Notes: a model not told the origin generated them from the letters alone. A stretch of 64,000 nt of DNA from Harmothoe impar (GCA_947462335.1 OX381709.1:84754622-84818621), one strand, 5' to 3'. Positions 1-10,555 are shown, counted from the first letter of the stretch. Made by a program: numbers and translations.

Positions 1-2763
1 GTAGAAGTGACAGGGTACTTACCGGGTCTAGTAGTTGGTAGAAGTGACAGGCTACTTACCAGGTCTAGTAGTTGGTAGAAGTGACAGGGTACTTACCGGG
101 TCTAGTAGTTGGTAGAAGTGACAGGGTACTTACCGGGTCTAGTAGTTGGTAGAAGTGACAGGGTACTAACCAGGTCTAGTAGTTGGTAGAAGTGACAGGG
201 TACTTACCAGGTCTAGTAGTTGGTAGAAGTGACAGGGTACTTACCAGGTCTAGTAGCTGGTAGAAGTGACAGGGTACTTACCAGGTCTAGTAGCTGGTAG
301 AAGTGACAGGGTACTTACCAGGTCTAGTAGCTGCTAGAAGTGACAGGGTACTTACCGAGTCTAGTAGTTGGTAGAAGTGACAAACTTACCAGGTCTAGTA
401 GTTGGTAGAAGTGACAAACTTACCAGGTCTAGTAGTTGGTAGAAGTGACAGGGTACTTACCTGGTCTAGTAGTTGGTAGAAGTGACAGGGTACTTACCGG
501 GTCTAGTAGTTGGTAGAAGTGACAGGGTACTAACCAGGTCTAGTATTTGGTAGAAGTGACAGGGTACTTACCAGGTCTAGTAGCTGGTAGAAGTGACAGG
601 GTACTTACCAGGTCTAGTAGCTGGTAGAAGTGACAGGGTACTTACCAGGTCTAGTAGCTGCTAGAAGTGACAGGGTACTTACCGAGTCTAGTAGTTGGTA
701 GAAGTGACAAACTTACCAGGTCTAGTAGTTGGTAGAAGTGACAAACTTACCAGGTCTAGTAGTTGGTAGAAGTGACAGGGTACTTACCAGGTCTAGTAGT
801 TGGTAGAAGTGACAAACTTACCAGGTCTAGTAGTTGGTAGAAGTGACAGGGTACTTACCAGGTCTAGTAGTTGGTAGAAGTGACAGTGTACTTACCAGGT
901 CTAGTAGTTGGTAGAAGTGACAGGGTACTTACCAGGTCTAGTAGCTGGTAGAAGTGACAGTGTACTTACCAGGTCTAGTAGCTGGTAGAAGTGACAAACT
1001 TACCAGGTCTAGTAGCTGGTAGAAGTGACAAACTTACCAGGTCTAGTAGCTGGTAGAAGTGACAAACTTACCAGGTCAAGTAGTTGGTAGAAGTGACAAA
1101 CTTACCAGGTCTAGTAGCTGATAGAAGTGACAGTGTACTTACCAGGTCTAGTAGTTGGTAGAAGTGACAGTGTACTTACCAGGTCTAGTAGTTGGTAGAA
1201 GTGACAGTGTACTTACCAGGTCTAGTAGCTGGTAGAAGTGACAGGGTACTTACCAGGTCTAGTAGCTGGTAGAAGTGACAGTGTACTTACCAGGTCTAGT
1301 AGTTGGTAGAAGTGACAGTGTACTTACCAGGTCTAGTAGTTGGTAGAAGTGACAGTGTACTTACCAGGTCTAGTAGTTGGTAGAAGTGACAGGGTACTTA
1401 CCAGGTCTAGTAGTTGGTAGAAGTAACAGGGTACTTACCAGGTCTAGTAGTTGGTAGAAGTAACAGGGTACTTACCAGGTCTAGTAGTTGGTAGAAGTGA
1501 CAGGGTACTTACCAGGTCTAGTAGCTGGTAGAAGTGACAGGGTACTTACCAGGTCTAGTAGTTGGTAGAAGTGACAAACTTACCAGGTCTAGTAGTTGGT
1601 AGAAGTGCAGGGTACTAACCAGGTCTAGTAGTTGGTAGAAGTGACAGGGTACTTACCAGGTCTAGTAGCTGGTAGAAGTGACAGGGTACTTACCAGGTCT
1701 AGTAGTTGGTAGAAGTGCAGGGTACTTACCAGGTCTAGTAGCTGGTAGAAGTGACAGGGTACTTACCAGGTCTAGTAGCTGGTAGAAGTGACATACTTAC
1801 CAGGTCTAGTAGCTGGTAGAAGTGACAAACTTACCAGGTCTAGTAGTTGGTAGAAGTGCAGGGTACTAACCAGGTCTAGTAGTTGGTAGAAGTGACAGGG
1901 TACTTACCAGGTCTAGTAGTTGGTAGAAGTGACAGGGTACTTACCAGGTCTAGTAGTTGGTAGAAGTGACAGGGTACTTACCAGGTCTAGTAGTTGGTAG
2001 AAGTGCAGGGTACTAACCAGGTCTAGTAGTTGGTAGAAGTGACAAACTTACCAGGTCTAGTAGCTGGTAGAAGTGGCAGGGTACTAACCAGGTCTAGTAG
2101 TTGGTAGAAGTGCAGGGTACTTACCAGGTCTAGAAGCTGGTAGAAGTGACAGTGTACTTACCAGGTCTAGTAGCTGGTAGAAGTGACAGTGACAGGGTAC
2201 TTACCAGGTCTAGTAGTTGGTAGAAGTGCAGGGTACTTACCAGGTCTAGTAGTTGGTAGAAGTGACAGGGTATACTTACCAGGTCTAGTAGTTGGTAGAA
2301 GTGACAGTGTACTTACCAGGTCTAGTAGTTGGTAGAAGTGACAGGGTACTTACCAGGTCTAGTAGCTGGTAGAAGTGACAGTGACAGGGTACTTACCAGG
2401 TCTAGTAGTTGGTAGAAGTGACAGGGTACTTGCCAGGTCTAGTAGTTGGTAGAAGTGACAGGGTACATACCAGGTCTAGTAGTTGGTAGAAGTGACAGGG
2501 TACTTACCAGGTCTAGTAGCTGGTAGAAGTGACAGGGTACATACCAGGTCTAGTAGTTGGTAGAAGTGACAGGGTACTTACCAGGTCTAGTAGCTGGTAG
2601 AAGTGACAGGGTACATACCAGGTCTAGTAGTTGGTAGAAGTGACAGGGTACTTACCAGGTCTAGTAGTTGGTAGAAGTGACAGGGTACTTACCAGGTCTA
2701 GTAGTTGGTAGAAGTGACAAACTTCCCAGGTCTAGTAGCTGGTAGAAGTGACAGGGTACTTAC
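1..2763. repeat. Minisatellite of ~37-bp units, each carrying a copied 5' splice junction
   Basis: About 75 head-to-tail units; the common unit is 37 bp and shorter variants lack the gggtac segment or a few bases. Read on the minus strand, each unit ends in CTACTAGACCTG followed by GTAAGT, exactly the last exon bases and splice donor of the adjacent receptor exon (2764-2909). The array is therefore a tandem amplification of the exon 2/intron 2 boundary. Reading on in frame from exon 2 meets a stop within about two units, so only the first donor keeps a long frame. The array continues beyond the left edge. Confidence 0.95.
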
Positions 2764-2909
2764 CAGGTCTAGTAGTTGGTAGAAGTGCAGGGTCATGTTG
2801 ATGTTGACCTTGTCTGTGGAGCTGCTCACCGGCCGCATGAGACGGCTGTAGTTGGCACTGAGCTGCTCGTAAAGCTGTAACTCTGGGGACATACGACTCC
2901 CTGCTGACG
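2764..2909 (-). CDS. Nicotinic acetylcholine receptor-like subunit, exon 2 (partial gene)
   Basis: A 146-nt exon bounded by acceptor ...TTTACAG and donor GTAAGT. It encodes the start of a Cys-loop ligand-binding domain, with LYEQLSANYSRLMRPV followed by a variable stretch and FYQLLDL, matching the usual L(L)xxYxxxxRPV...LxQLIDV pattern of nicotinic subunits. Junction phases are 1 at the 5' side and 0 at the 3' side; to my memory ~146 nt is also the usual length of exon 2 in vertebrate CHRN genes. It would encode part of a membrane receptor subunit opened by acetylcholine. Exon 3 onward lies off the left edge. Family assignment is firm; the subunit type is not determinable. Confidence 0.8.
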
Positions 2910-3002
2910 CTGTAAACAATAGAGTCATATTTTATTGTTTAACTTACAGGCTGAAATAATTGTAGGTTATAGTAAAGTTAGACTTCATTGTTTACGGTGA
3001 CT

Positions 3003-3094
3003 GGAGCTGCTCATCGGGCGCATGAGCCGGCTGTAGTTGGCACTGAGCTGCTCGTACAGCTGCAACTCTGGGGACATACGACTCCCGGCAGACG
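3003..3094 (-). pseudogene. Duplicated receptor exon 2, truncated
   Basis: A near-identical copy of exon 2 with an intact acceptor (TTTCAG) and the same N-terminal residues (SAGSRMSPELQLYEQLSANY), diverging after the MRPMSSS stretch. It lacks the FYQLLDL end and a matching donor, although a GTAAAC follows. It is probably a tandem duplicate within intron 1; mutually exclusive use cannot be excluded but the truncated end argues against it. Confidence 0.7.
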
Positions 3095-3169
3095 CTGAAA
3101 CAATTAAAGGTAGTTTATCATTTAATTGATGTCATTTGTTGTCATGATGCACCAATGCAGCTCTAGTGA

Positions 3170-3252
3170 GTAACTCTTGGCTGTACTTGGCACTAAGCTG
3201 CTTGTAACGCTGAAGCTCTGGGGACATGCGGCTCCCAGCCGAGGCCGCAAGA
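3170..3252 (-). pseudogene. Receptor exon 2 remnant, third copy
   Basis: The minus strand encodes AASAGSRMSPELQRYKQLSAKY, clearly homologous to exon 2, then loses similarity. No donor. Confidence 0.65.
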
Positions 3253-3344
3253 ATCATATCGGGTAATAAGAGTTAGCACAGTCCCTATCTGAGACCTATA
3301 CAACATACCAAGTCTAGTATTTGAGCAGAAAGGTAGAGCGGTTA

Positions 3345-3440
3345 CCCAGTAAACAAAAAACGTCATACAACCTTTTACAACGTTATATAACGTTAAATAA
3401 CGTTATTTTGACGTAAAATAACGTTTTTTTGTTAGCTGGG
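3345..3440. mobile_element. Short CCCAG...CTGGG AACGTT-rich MITE
   Basis: Starts CCCAGTAAACAAAAAACGT and ends TTTTGTTAGCTGGG, with repeated AACGTT inside and a 2-bp TA flank on both sides. No coding capacity. Confidence 0.85.
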
Positions 3441-3496
3441 TAATTGTTTAAAGCTGCTATATCACTCAGCTGTATTGACATTAGGGCATAAAAAGC

Positions 3497-3553
3497 TGGT
3501 AGCCTATACTGCGGCTCTGGGGATATACGGCTCCGCACCAATGCTGCAAGAAT
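3497..3553 (-). pseudogene. Receptor exon 2 remnant, fourth copy
   Basis: The minus strand retains only a RSRISPEPQ-like stretch after a GCTGCA start; strongly eroded. It follows the same order and spacing trend as the better copies nearer the array. Confidence 0.45.
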
Positions 3554-3733
3554 CACATTTACAGTTAGAACAGCTAGTTCTTTAAAGCTGCTATATTACC
3601 TCAGATACATAGATATTTCACCCCCTGTTCATAGTGTACTGCCCATTTTGGGCAAATGCCCCTTAGTAGCCAATTGTTATCATGATGCATCAATGCAGCC
3701 GGCGAGTAACTCTATGGAAAATTACGCAAGTAA

Positions 3734-3781
3734 TCAAGCGTTAGCTCAGAAGACATGCGGCATCCACCCAAGGCTGCAACA
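3734..3781 (-). pseudogene. Receptor exon 2 remnant, fifth copy
   Basis: The minus strand encodes AALGGCRMSSEL, recognisable against SAGSRMSPEL. Confidence 0.4.
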
Positions 3782-3837
3782 GGCACAAATTACAGGCCTG
3801 TAAAGAAGTTTATGCATCATGCCGTCCTTAAAGATAT

Positions 3838-3878
3838 AACTCACCAGGTCTACTATGGCTCCCCGCTAACGCTGCAGA
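3838..3878 (-). pseudogene. Receptor exon 2 remnant, sixth copy, internally deleted
   Basis: The start of the exon (AALAGSH) is fused directly to its end (TAGACCTG) and followed by GTGAGT, so both ends of exon 2 survive but the middle is deleted. Confidence 0.4.
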
Positions 3879-4612
3879 ATTAGAGTCACAGTTTAAGGTT
3901 TATTGTTAACAGGTTTCACGAGAGTTCACAGTTTTTTTTCTGTGGTTTTTTGGTAGCAAGTTGGCAAAAGTTTATACACACAAATTCTCTATTTAGATTG
4001 TGACTTCCACTTTTTCCCAGACTCTATTATCACAGAGTTGGCACCAGAGACTCACTGATGTAGGGTGGACCAGCGAAATTGAAAATGCAAGCCAGGGTAA
4101 GGGAGAGGGGGATCACCCTAACAAGACCCACACTGATATTCCTAGGCTCCCTATACGCCCAACCTCTCAGTCACTAGTGCCTAACCTAGTTAGTCATTTT
4201 TTAGCTCCCTATACGACCAACCTAGGTCAGTTATCATTGTCAGGTTGGTCAGTACTGACCAACCCACCTTAGTCTTTTTATTTCCAGGGGGAGCCACTGA
4301 GTGGTCATGACAGGTGGCCCCAACTAGTGGTATACAAATACAACACACCAATGATGAACCTAGGTTAGCCACTACTGACTGACCCCTCGGTCATTTTTGA
4401 ATATAACTTTGCCATTATGACTAACACTCATATGACCAACCTAGGATAGTCTGTACTGACTAACCCTTTCAATCTATGGATTTTCAGTGCACAAGGGTTA
4501 TTGAGATGTGACTCCCCTCTATGTGCCAATCTCCCTGTATGTAAACCCTTACCAGTGGCCGCAGGGGATGTCCACTATAGACTCGGTCAACACCTCTGAG
4601 TGGGGAGCACAG

Positions 4613-4863
4613 GTTTTAACAAGACCTCAGCTTGGAGAGTGAGTAGGCTATAGGGTACCATGGGAAGGTGTGCAACTAAATATTCAATCTGATTTCTGCA
4701 TGACTCTACAAAGAGGTAGTGTAAACAACATACCCTAGATGGCACCACCTCTCTGTATAGTCCTGGGGCCTGCAGAGATCAGATTGAATATTTAGTTGCA
4801 CACCTTCCCATGGTACCCTATAGTCTACTCACTCTCCAAGCTGAGGTCTTGTTAAAACCTGTG
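4613..4863. repeat. Small foldback hairpin element
   Basis: An arm of ~85 bp containing GGTACCATGGGAAGGTGTGC is repeated in reverse complement after a ~75-bp loop. It lies inside the larger foldback element. Confidence 0.8.
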
Positions 4864-5220
4864 GTGGGGAGCAGCTGGGTGGGCTTGACCTGGGGGTGGG
4901 GGGGGGGGGGGGCTACTCACTCTCTGACGGTACCCACCAACTGCCAAACTACCATCCGCCTAAAAACTAGTTTATCGAGCCAATCAAAGATCGCTCCCAT
5001 GTCGCCTGCTCTTAGCCAGACCACCTCACATCAGTGGCACGGACTACTTAAAAACAGGAACACCCTGATTCCTTACAGATAAGCCACCACCCCTTTTGTT
5101 TCAGGGACTCCCGTAATATTTCCTTTATTTACTGATGCAAATAATACAATAGATATGAATAATAATGGTTTTCTTTGCATTATGTCATTTATACGCTACA
5201 GAAAGCCGATTACTTCCCCT

Positions 5221-5357
5221 CCAGTAAACAAAAAACGTTATACAACATTCTATAACGTTATATAACGTTTCTCTAAGGCTCCTTACTATGGCATAACGTT
5301 ATGTAAAGTTTTAAAACCTTATTCTGACGTTAAAAAAACTTTTTCTTGTTAGCTGGG
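5221..5357. mobile_element. CCCAG-type AACGTT-rich MITE
   Basis: Begins CCAGTAAACAAAAAACGTTA and ends CTTGTTAGCTGGG, with an interior AACGTTATATAACGTT pattern. Confidence 0.8.
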
Positions 5358-5449
5358 CACCCCTTATTTTTAGGGTATCGAGATTGACCCCACCTAGTTT
5401 TTAGACCCACCGCTACCCCTTCCATGGGTCGTTAGGGGGTGGGTATAAT

Positions 5450-5583
5450 CCCGGTGAACAAAAAACGTTACACAACGTCATATAACATTTCTCTATAGCT
5501 CCTCATCGTGGCACAACGTTATATAACGTTAAAAACGTTAAAAACGTTATTTTTTAATGTAATATAACGTATTTTTGTTAGCT
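5450..5583. mobile_element. CCCAG-type AACGTT-rich MITE, right end merged with the next element
   Basis: Starts CCCGGTGAACAAAAAACGTT and runs to ...TTTTTGTTAGCT, where it abuts another inverted-repeat element. Confidence 0.7.
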
Positions 5584-5584
5584 A

Positions 5585-5966
5585 CCCAGCCAGCATTGCT
5601 TAGTGGGACCCATATGTGTTTTAAGTGGGCAAGCTGATTTGCCCTTATCTGGGTTATGGTCCATTTTGTCCAGGGCTACCAGTGGGATTCCAGATGGGCC
5701 AGCCCAGATTCAAAGTGCCCAGCTCAAGCCCAGACTAAATATAAACTATAAAAATGTACAATAAATGGTGATTTCGGGAGGAAAATCAGATGTCAGCATG
5801 TTTTGAAATATTTACAATCTATTTATGGGAAAAAAACTTTTCCTGGGCTGGCCCATCTGGACTCCAACAGGTAGCCCTGGACAAAAAGGACCATAACCCA
5901 GATATGGGCAAGCCCAGTTGGCCCAAGTAAAACACATATGGGTCCAGGGACCAATGCTGGCTGGGT
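5585..5966. mobile_element. MITE with ~130-bp inverted ends (CTACCCAGCCAGCATTG)
   Basis: The left arm CTACCCAGCCAGCATTG...CACCCATATGTG-like sequence is mirrored at the right end as CACATATGGGTCC...CAATGCTGGCTGGGTAG. The arms also share GGTTATGGTCC and CAGGGCTACC. No ORF. Confidence 0.8.
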
Positions 5967-6553
5967 AGGTACCCATTTCAGACCTGAGTAGCCCCCCCCC
6001 CTGGGGGTGTGTGGCTTGACCTGTTGTGTTTACAGACCGGCACTTACCGTGATGATGTTATCACAGACCACCATGATCTACATACAGAGAGGGGCACCAA
6101 CCCCGGACCCCGCACTCCCTGTCAGACCCCAATCTCAAGCATTAATATCATATAAATAGCACTAGAGGGCAGCTTCTGTCATGGGGTGACACTGAAAATC
6201 CATAGATTGAAAGGGTTAGTCAGTACAGACTATCCTAGGTTGGTCATATGAGTGTTAGTCATAATGGCAAAGTTATATTCAAAAATGACCGAGGGGTCAG
6301 TTAGTAGTGGCTAACCTAGGTTCATCATTGGTGTGTTGTATTTGTATACCACTAGTTGGGGCCACCTGTCATGACCACTCAGTGGCTCCCCCTGGAAATA
6401 AAAAGACTAAGGTGGGTTGGTCAATACTGACCAACCTGGCAATAATAACTGACCTAGGTTGGTCGTATAGGGAGCCAAAAAATGACTGACTATGTTAGGC
6501 ACTAGTGACTGAGAGATTGGGCGTATAGGGAGCCTAGGAATATCAGTGTACAT

Positions 6554-6940
6554 ACAGAAATCTTAGTTCACACATTAGCCACTTTAGCAGGTCCGGGCTA
6601 TGACTGACCCATGGGCATGGCATGTCTGCTCTATACAGATCATCAGATCTGTCAGAAAGAATTAATGGGTGAGATATTTCTAATCAGCTACAGCTAGTTA
6701 CCTAGTTACTGTATCAACATAACACTGATTATTTGTTAAATGCGAATATTGAGGCATTCTAGACATACATAATACGTGTGTGTCTAATTCATTTAAAAAA
6801 ATGCTCCGGCCACTCTACCCTATGATACCTGACACCATCAGCCTTACAGGGGTTGAAATATATCCCCTATCCACGAATTTTGGAGTGAAAAGGGTACCCA
6901 GTTTCCAGCAAAAACGAGAACTTCCTGGGTATAAAAAGAA
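6554..6940. other. Intron 1 sequence, nothing recognised
   Basis: AT-rich sequence between two elements. No exon, motif or repeat that I can support. Confidence 0.5.
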
Positions 6941-7403
6941 CCCAGCTAACAAAAAAACGTTATCTGACGTTACAATAACGTTTTCTAAAGGTTTGGTAAA
7001 CGTTATGGAATGACGGAAATATGACGTTATCTGACGTTAAAACGTTGACTCAAAATAACGTTATAATAACGTTATACCAAAACGTTTCAATGTGTAACAT
7101 GATGACAACATTATTTTACGTTTATTTTGGTTTTGAATAGATCTAAAGCTCAAAGATTGTGACTACGTATTTACAGCAAATACTACAGCTCCAAGGAGGT
7201 TTTCTAGCTTATAATCCACCCCTATATATAGACCATTAGTTAGTACTGTATTATTCTAGCACAGGGAATCGATGGTCTAAGTAATTTTGTAAATGAAATA
7301 TTTGTCAGCTTAGGGTGGGATTCAAACCTGCCACACTCAGAATATTTAACAGGTATAATTCAATATCATATGGTTTTGTGGCCCATCTCTATGAACAGCT
7401 CTG

Positions 7404-7458
7404 TAGCCTAGTGGGTATGACTCTCACTCAGGACACCATATTAGGTGAGTTCGAATCC
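7404..7458 (+). other. tRNA-like pol III promoter segment in element copy A
   Basis: TAGCCTAGTGGG resembles an A box and AGTTCGAATCC a B box, ~35 bp apart. No full cloverleaf is apparent, so it is called tRNA-like rather than a tRNA gene. Confidence 0.45.
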
Positions 7459-7865
7459 CAACCAAGCCTTCAGAGTAATTTTATCTTATTTTAAACGTTT
7501 TGAAATGTGTAATGTATGACTCTTTTTGTGTTCTATTTATGTACATGGATATAGTGAAAAAGCCATGAAAATTACATGCATTTTATTACATGTCACATCA
7601 TGCTTTGTTCATATTGTATGCCCCTTTGAGGCATAGTGCATGCATCAATGTATCAACCCTGTAGGGTAGGCATGGTGTTTAAATGTTGCATTCATGCAAC
7701 ATAACGACCAACTGAGATGCTGCAACGTAGCTCATTAAACACAGATGTAGCAATGCTAAAAGTATATGCTAAGTCAGCGTTTTAATGGGCTTCATGTATT
7801 AACACTCACAGTGAGAGGTACTGATGCAGTACAGTAAAGGTTCATTACTACAGTATATCACATAA

Positions 7866-7950
7866 GGCAGCCTCTGTGGCCTAATGGTTAGAGTGATCGA
7901 CTTCCAATGACATGCTTCATCCATGCCTGGGTTCGAATCCTACTAAAATC
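7866..7950 (+). other. Second tRNA-like segment in element copy A
   Basis: TGGCCTAATGGTTAGAG (A box) and GGGTTCGAATCC (B box). The arms do not fold into a convincing acceptor stem by eye. Confidence 0.5.
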
Positions 7951-8394
7951 AGGTTTTTAGGAAGCAATCCAAAATGCTCATTTTTTGGTGTGTTACCATG
8001 TGCCTGTAATAGGGCCCTAGATGAGAGGTTGCTGTGTCACTTGTCAATTTTAAGAAATGCCTAGGCCTATGTCCCTTGTCGATTTTAAGAAAAGGGTCTT
8101 GTCCCTTGTCACTAACACTGTAAAGTTGTCACTAGCCCTCATGTCACTTGTCGATTTTAAGAAATGCCTATGTCACTTGTTGATTTTAAGAAATGGGTTC
8201 TTTGTCAATTTTACCTGTCTGGGGCCCTCGTAATAAAAGTGTGGGAATGCACACAATTTCCAACTCGCCGTTGTGTATACAAACGTTTTAGGTGAACCAT
8301 ATACAAACGTTAAAAAACGTTTTGCATAAAACGTAAAATAACGTTACACTTTGAAACGTTTCAGAACGTTAAAAAACGGTTTTTGTTCACTGGG

Positions 8395-8957
8395 AACCCC
8401 TATTTTCAGAAAATGCTAGCAGCAACTTACACTTTCATTAAAAAAACACCACAACTAATAAACACTCAATCTTGTAACATGTAAATAATATAGTATCATT
8501 GCAACTTAATACCTGTCATATTTATATCTTAAATGTAGGCATATATGCCACATCTAGGCTGTTCTGAGTACCATTTGAACATTTATCGGAAATCTCAGTA
8601 AATAAATAAAAGGAAACACCCCATATTCTCAACAACTTTTCTTTGAATAGGGACCCCTACTTTTGAAAAAACGATGACACTGAAATGCCCTAGATGCCCT
8701 AAAATTGAGGTTTTCCTAACGGTGATGGTGTCATAGAACAGATGAAGTGCGGGGCGCGGGGCACCCACATGGGCTCACATGGACTGCTCCTCACTTGTTG
8801 GGAGCGTGATTTTGGTCAAAAGTGACCCTTGTTTGGAATTCCTTTGGTGCTGGGCATTTAATTGTATATTGACACGGGTGTAGGACTGGCCCTCCTGCAG
8901 TTCTTACACTTTTTTTTCTTGTTTTTGAGAAAGGTTAAAACAACACCTCAATCACTA
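8395..8957. other. Intron 1 sequence without recognisable features
   Basis: No gene-like stretch seen in this interval. Confidence 0.45.
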
Positions 8958-9085
8958 CCCAGTAAACAAAAAACGTTATACAACATTGTATAACGTTAAA
9001 TAACGTTTCTCTAAGTCTCCTAACTATGGCATAACGTTATATAAAGTTTTAAACGTAAAATAACGTGTTTTCTTTGTTAGCTGGG
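8958..9085. mobile_element. CCCAG-type AACGTT-rich MITE
   Basis: CCCAGTAAACAAAAAACGTT ... TTTGTTAGCTGGG flanked by TA on both sides. Confidence 0.85.
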
Positions 9086-9360
9086 TATACCCCATCCTAA
9101 TGAACGTTGATTGTACGGGTAGCTGTGGGATATCTATGCAAAACATCCTATCCTATGAGTCAAGGCGCCCCTGCCCTCCTCCGGATAGCCCTTTAATGCA
9201 TCATGCTTTTGGTCGTCATGATGCTTAAATGCAGCCCTGGGCTGCATTCATGCATCATGACAATCCTTCAGGGTCGACACACTCTTGAAAGCTCGGCTTG
9301 ATGCACCAATGCAGCACCACTGAGTTACTCGGTGGGGCTACATTTGTGTATGATGCTGAC

Positions 9361-9700
9361 AGTAGTATTGTATGTATCGGAACGGGACTATAGTTAAGTA
9401 CTGTTTATTACTCAATCGACCTGCAGCCAATCAGAGGCCTCCCTTTTGGCGGGAAATTCAAAAGCAGCCAATGAGAGGCCTCCCTTTTGGCGGGAAATTC
9501 AAATAGGTCACGTGACCGGAAGTGACCTACTTCCGGTCACGTGACCTTTGGGCGGGAAATTCAAATAGGTCACGTGACCGGAAGTGACCTACTTAAGAGG
9601 GTCACGTGACCACCATGTTGGCGGGAAATTCAAATAGGTCACGTGACGGGAAGTGACCTACTTAAGGGGGTCACGTGACTACTAGGTTGGCGCGAATTTC
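9361..9700. promoter_or_regulatory. Dense CCAAT/E2F/E-box/ETS site cluster in the TIR
   Basis: E2F-like sites near 9449, 9488, 9550, 9618 and 9688, each followed by AAATTCAAA; CACGTG palindromes between them; CCGGAAGTGACC on either side. The same array occurs inverted in the right TIR. It resembles a cell-cycle promoter; function is inferred only from motifs. Confidence 0.55.
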
Positions 9701-9809
9701 AAAATAAGTCACTTGAGATTTTTATGGATAAATAAATTTAAAAAAAGAAAAAAAAAGCAAGCTGAAAGCTTGCTAAAAAATAATTTAAAAATACGGCTCT
9801 TTTTTTCTA

Positions 9810-9948
9810 GGGGGGGAGGGGCACTCTGGGGGGCACTCTTTAAGATGCATGGGGGGGGGGAGGGGGGGAGGGGGGGAGGGGAAGGGTTTTTTAAGAGTGA
9901 GACTCGCTTCTCTGCCCTCTCTAAAAGAGAGGGCAGAGAGGCGAGTCT
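9810..9948. repeat. G-rich block plus long perfect hairpin inside the TIR
   Basis: Runs of seven to ten G separated by single A could form G-quadruplexes. They are followed by AGACTCGCTTCTCTGCC... pairing with its downstream complement around an AAA loop (stem ~23 bp with one mismatch). Mirrored at 19,812-19,950, and a degenerate version lies at 52,960-53,090 in element 2. Confidence 0.75.
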
Positions 9949-10278
9949 ACTTACAATGAAAGGTATCATGATTGCGTTTATGATGATGTGCATCATGATG
10001 TGACTATCTTACAACCCTATGAGAAATAAGCAAGACATGGGCGTACTTACACGGGCTATTTGTAAACTAATTTCTCTTGAATCTATTAACAGCTCACATT
10101 TTTTTCTTAGATGACATCTGACAGCTGCTTGCTAGGCTAAGATATTGTTAAATAAACAACTTGGAAAGCTAATTACAGTTTTCTGGCTTGAAATATAGTC
10201 TTTCAACAGACTTTTTTTCTCATTTTACACAGAGGCAAATATCAGAGACACCCAATGGCGCTTAAACTGCTCTCAGCC

Positions 10279-10555
10279 AAGGGTCGGGCACTGCTGGACT
10301 ATAATAGACGGGTCAAGGACCGTTCTACTGTGGGTCAGGCTAGGTCGGACATTCAATAACGCGACTTTAGCAAAACTTGCTTGAAAGTCTGACCATGCGA
10401 GATCCTTATGCCCCAGTCTGTCAATGCTGTCCAGACTTTCAAGCAAGGTTGTCAAAGACCTACCTGTCATTGAATGTCCGACTTAGCCTGCCTGACCCTC
10501 AGTAGAACGGTCCTTGACTCATCTATTATAGTCCAGCAGCGCCCGACCCCTGTAT
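10279..10555. repeat. ~277-bp near-perfect foldback hairpin
   Basis: The arm starting GGGTCGGGCACTGCTGGAC is mirrored at the other end as GTCCAGCAGCGCCCGACCC. Inner arms also pair (AACTTGCTTGAAAGTCTG with CAGACTTTCAAGCAAGGTT), so almost the whole unit folds on itself. A MITE or a long-hairpin RNA source; no ORF. Confidence 0.85.

Larger units (their letters stand above)
4131..6553. mobile_element. Foldback element with ~360-bp terminal inverted repeats
   Basis: Sequence at about 4131-4493 is repeated inverted at 6188-6553 with high identity (both include ATTCCTAGGCTCCCTATACG, GGTCATGACAGG and CTATGGATTTTCAGTG in mirror order). A 60-codon ORF appears identically in both arms and is a by-product. 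The interior has accumulated other elements: a hairpin at 4613-4863, two CCCAG MITEs and a third MITE at 5585-5966. No transposase ORF is seen, so it is non-autonomous. Confidence 0.8.
6941..8394. mobile_element. ~1.45-kb CCCAG/AACGTT element carrying tRNA-like sequences (copy A)
   Basis: Both ends are long AACGTT-rich stretches starting CCCAGCTAACAAAAAAACG and ending TTTTTGTTCACTGGG, with AA on both flanks. The interior lacks a transposase ORF. It holds two tRNA-like segments with pol III A- and B-box motifs (around 7404-7458 and 7877-7940) and several lines of GTCACTTGTCGATTTTAAG-type microrepeat at 8035-8210. The same plan is seen at 14745-16218 and 33575-35003. Confidence 0.7.
9361..10071. 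repeat. Left TIR of AGTAGT element 1
   Basis: Repeated inverted at 19,688-20,396. The outer part holds two GCCAAT-type boxes, five E2F-like GGCGGGAAATTC or GGCGCGAATTTC sites, about six palindromic CACGTG boxes (GGTCACGTGACC) and ETS-like CCGGAAGTGA sites. The inner part holds a G-run block (9810-9890), a ~23-bp-stem hairpin (9900-9948) and, read outward on the minus strand, a splice-donor-like CCCGT/GTAAGT. Confidence 0.9.

Noticed and set aside
1..2763. CRISPR-like array of ~37-bp repeats
   Set aside because: The units are contiguous with no unique spacers, in animal DNA, and derive from an exon/intron junction.
4190..6489. Pair of almost identical 60-codon ORFs on opposite strands
   Set aside because: They lie in the two arms of the foldback element; the mirror image explains the similarity.
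9709..10003. ORFs of ~95 codons on both strands inside the left TIR
   Set aside because: They arise from poly-G/poly-A tracts and recur in the other TIR; composition is not protein-like.
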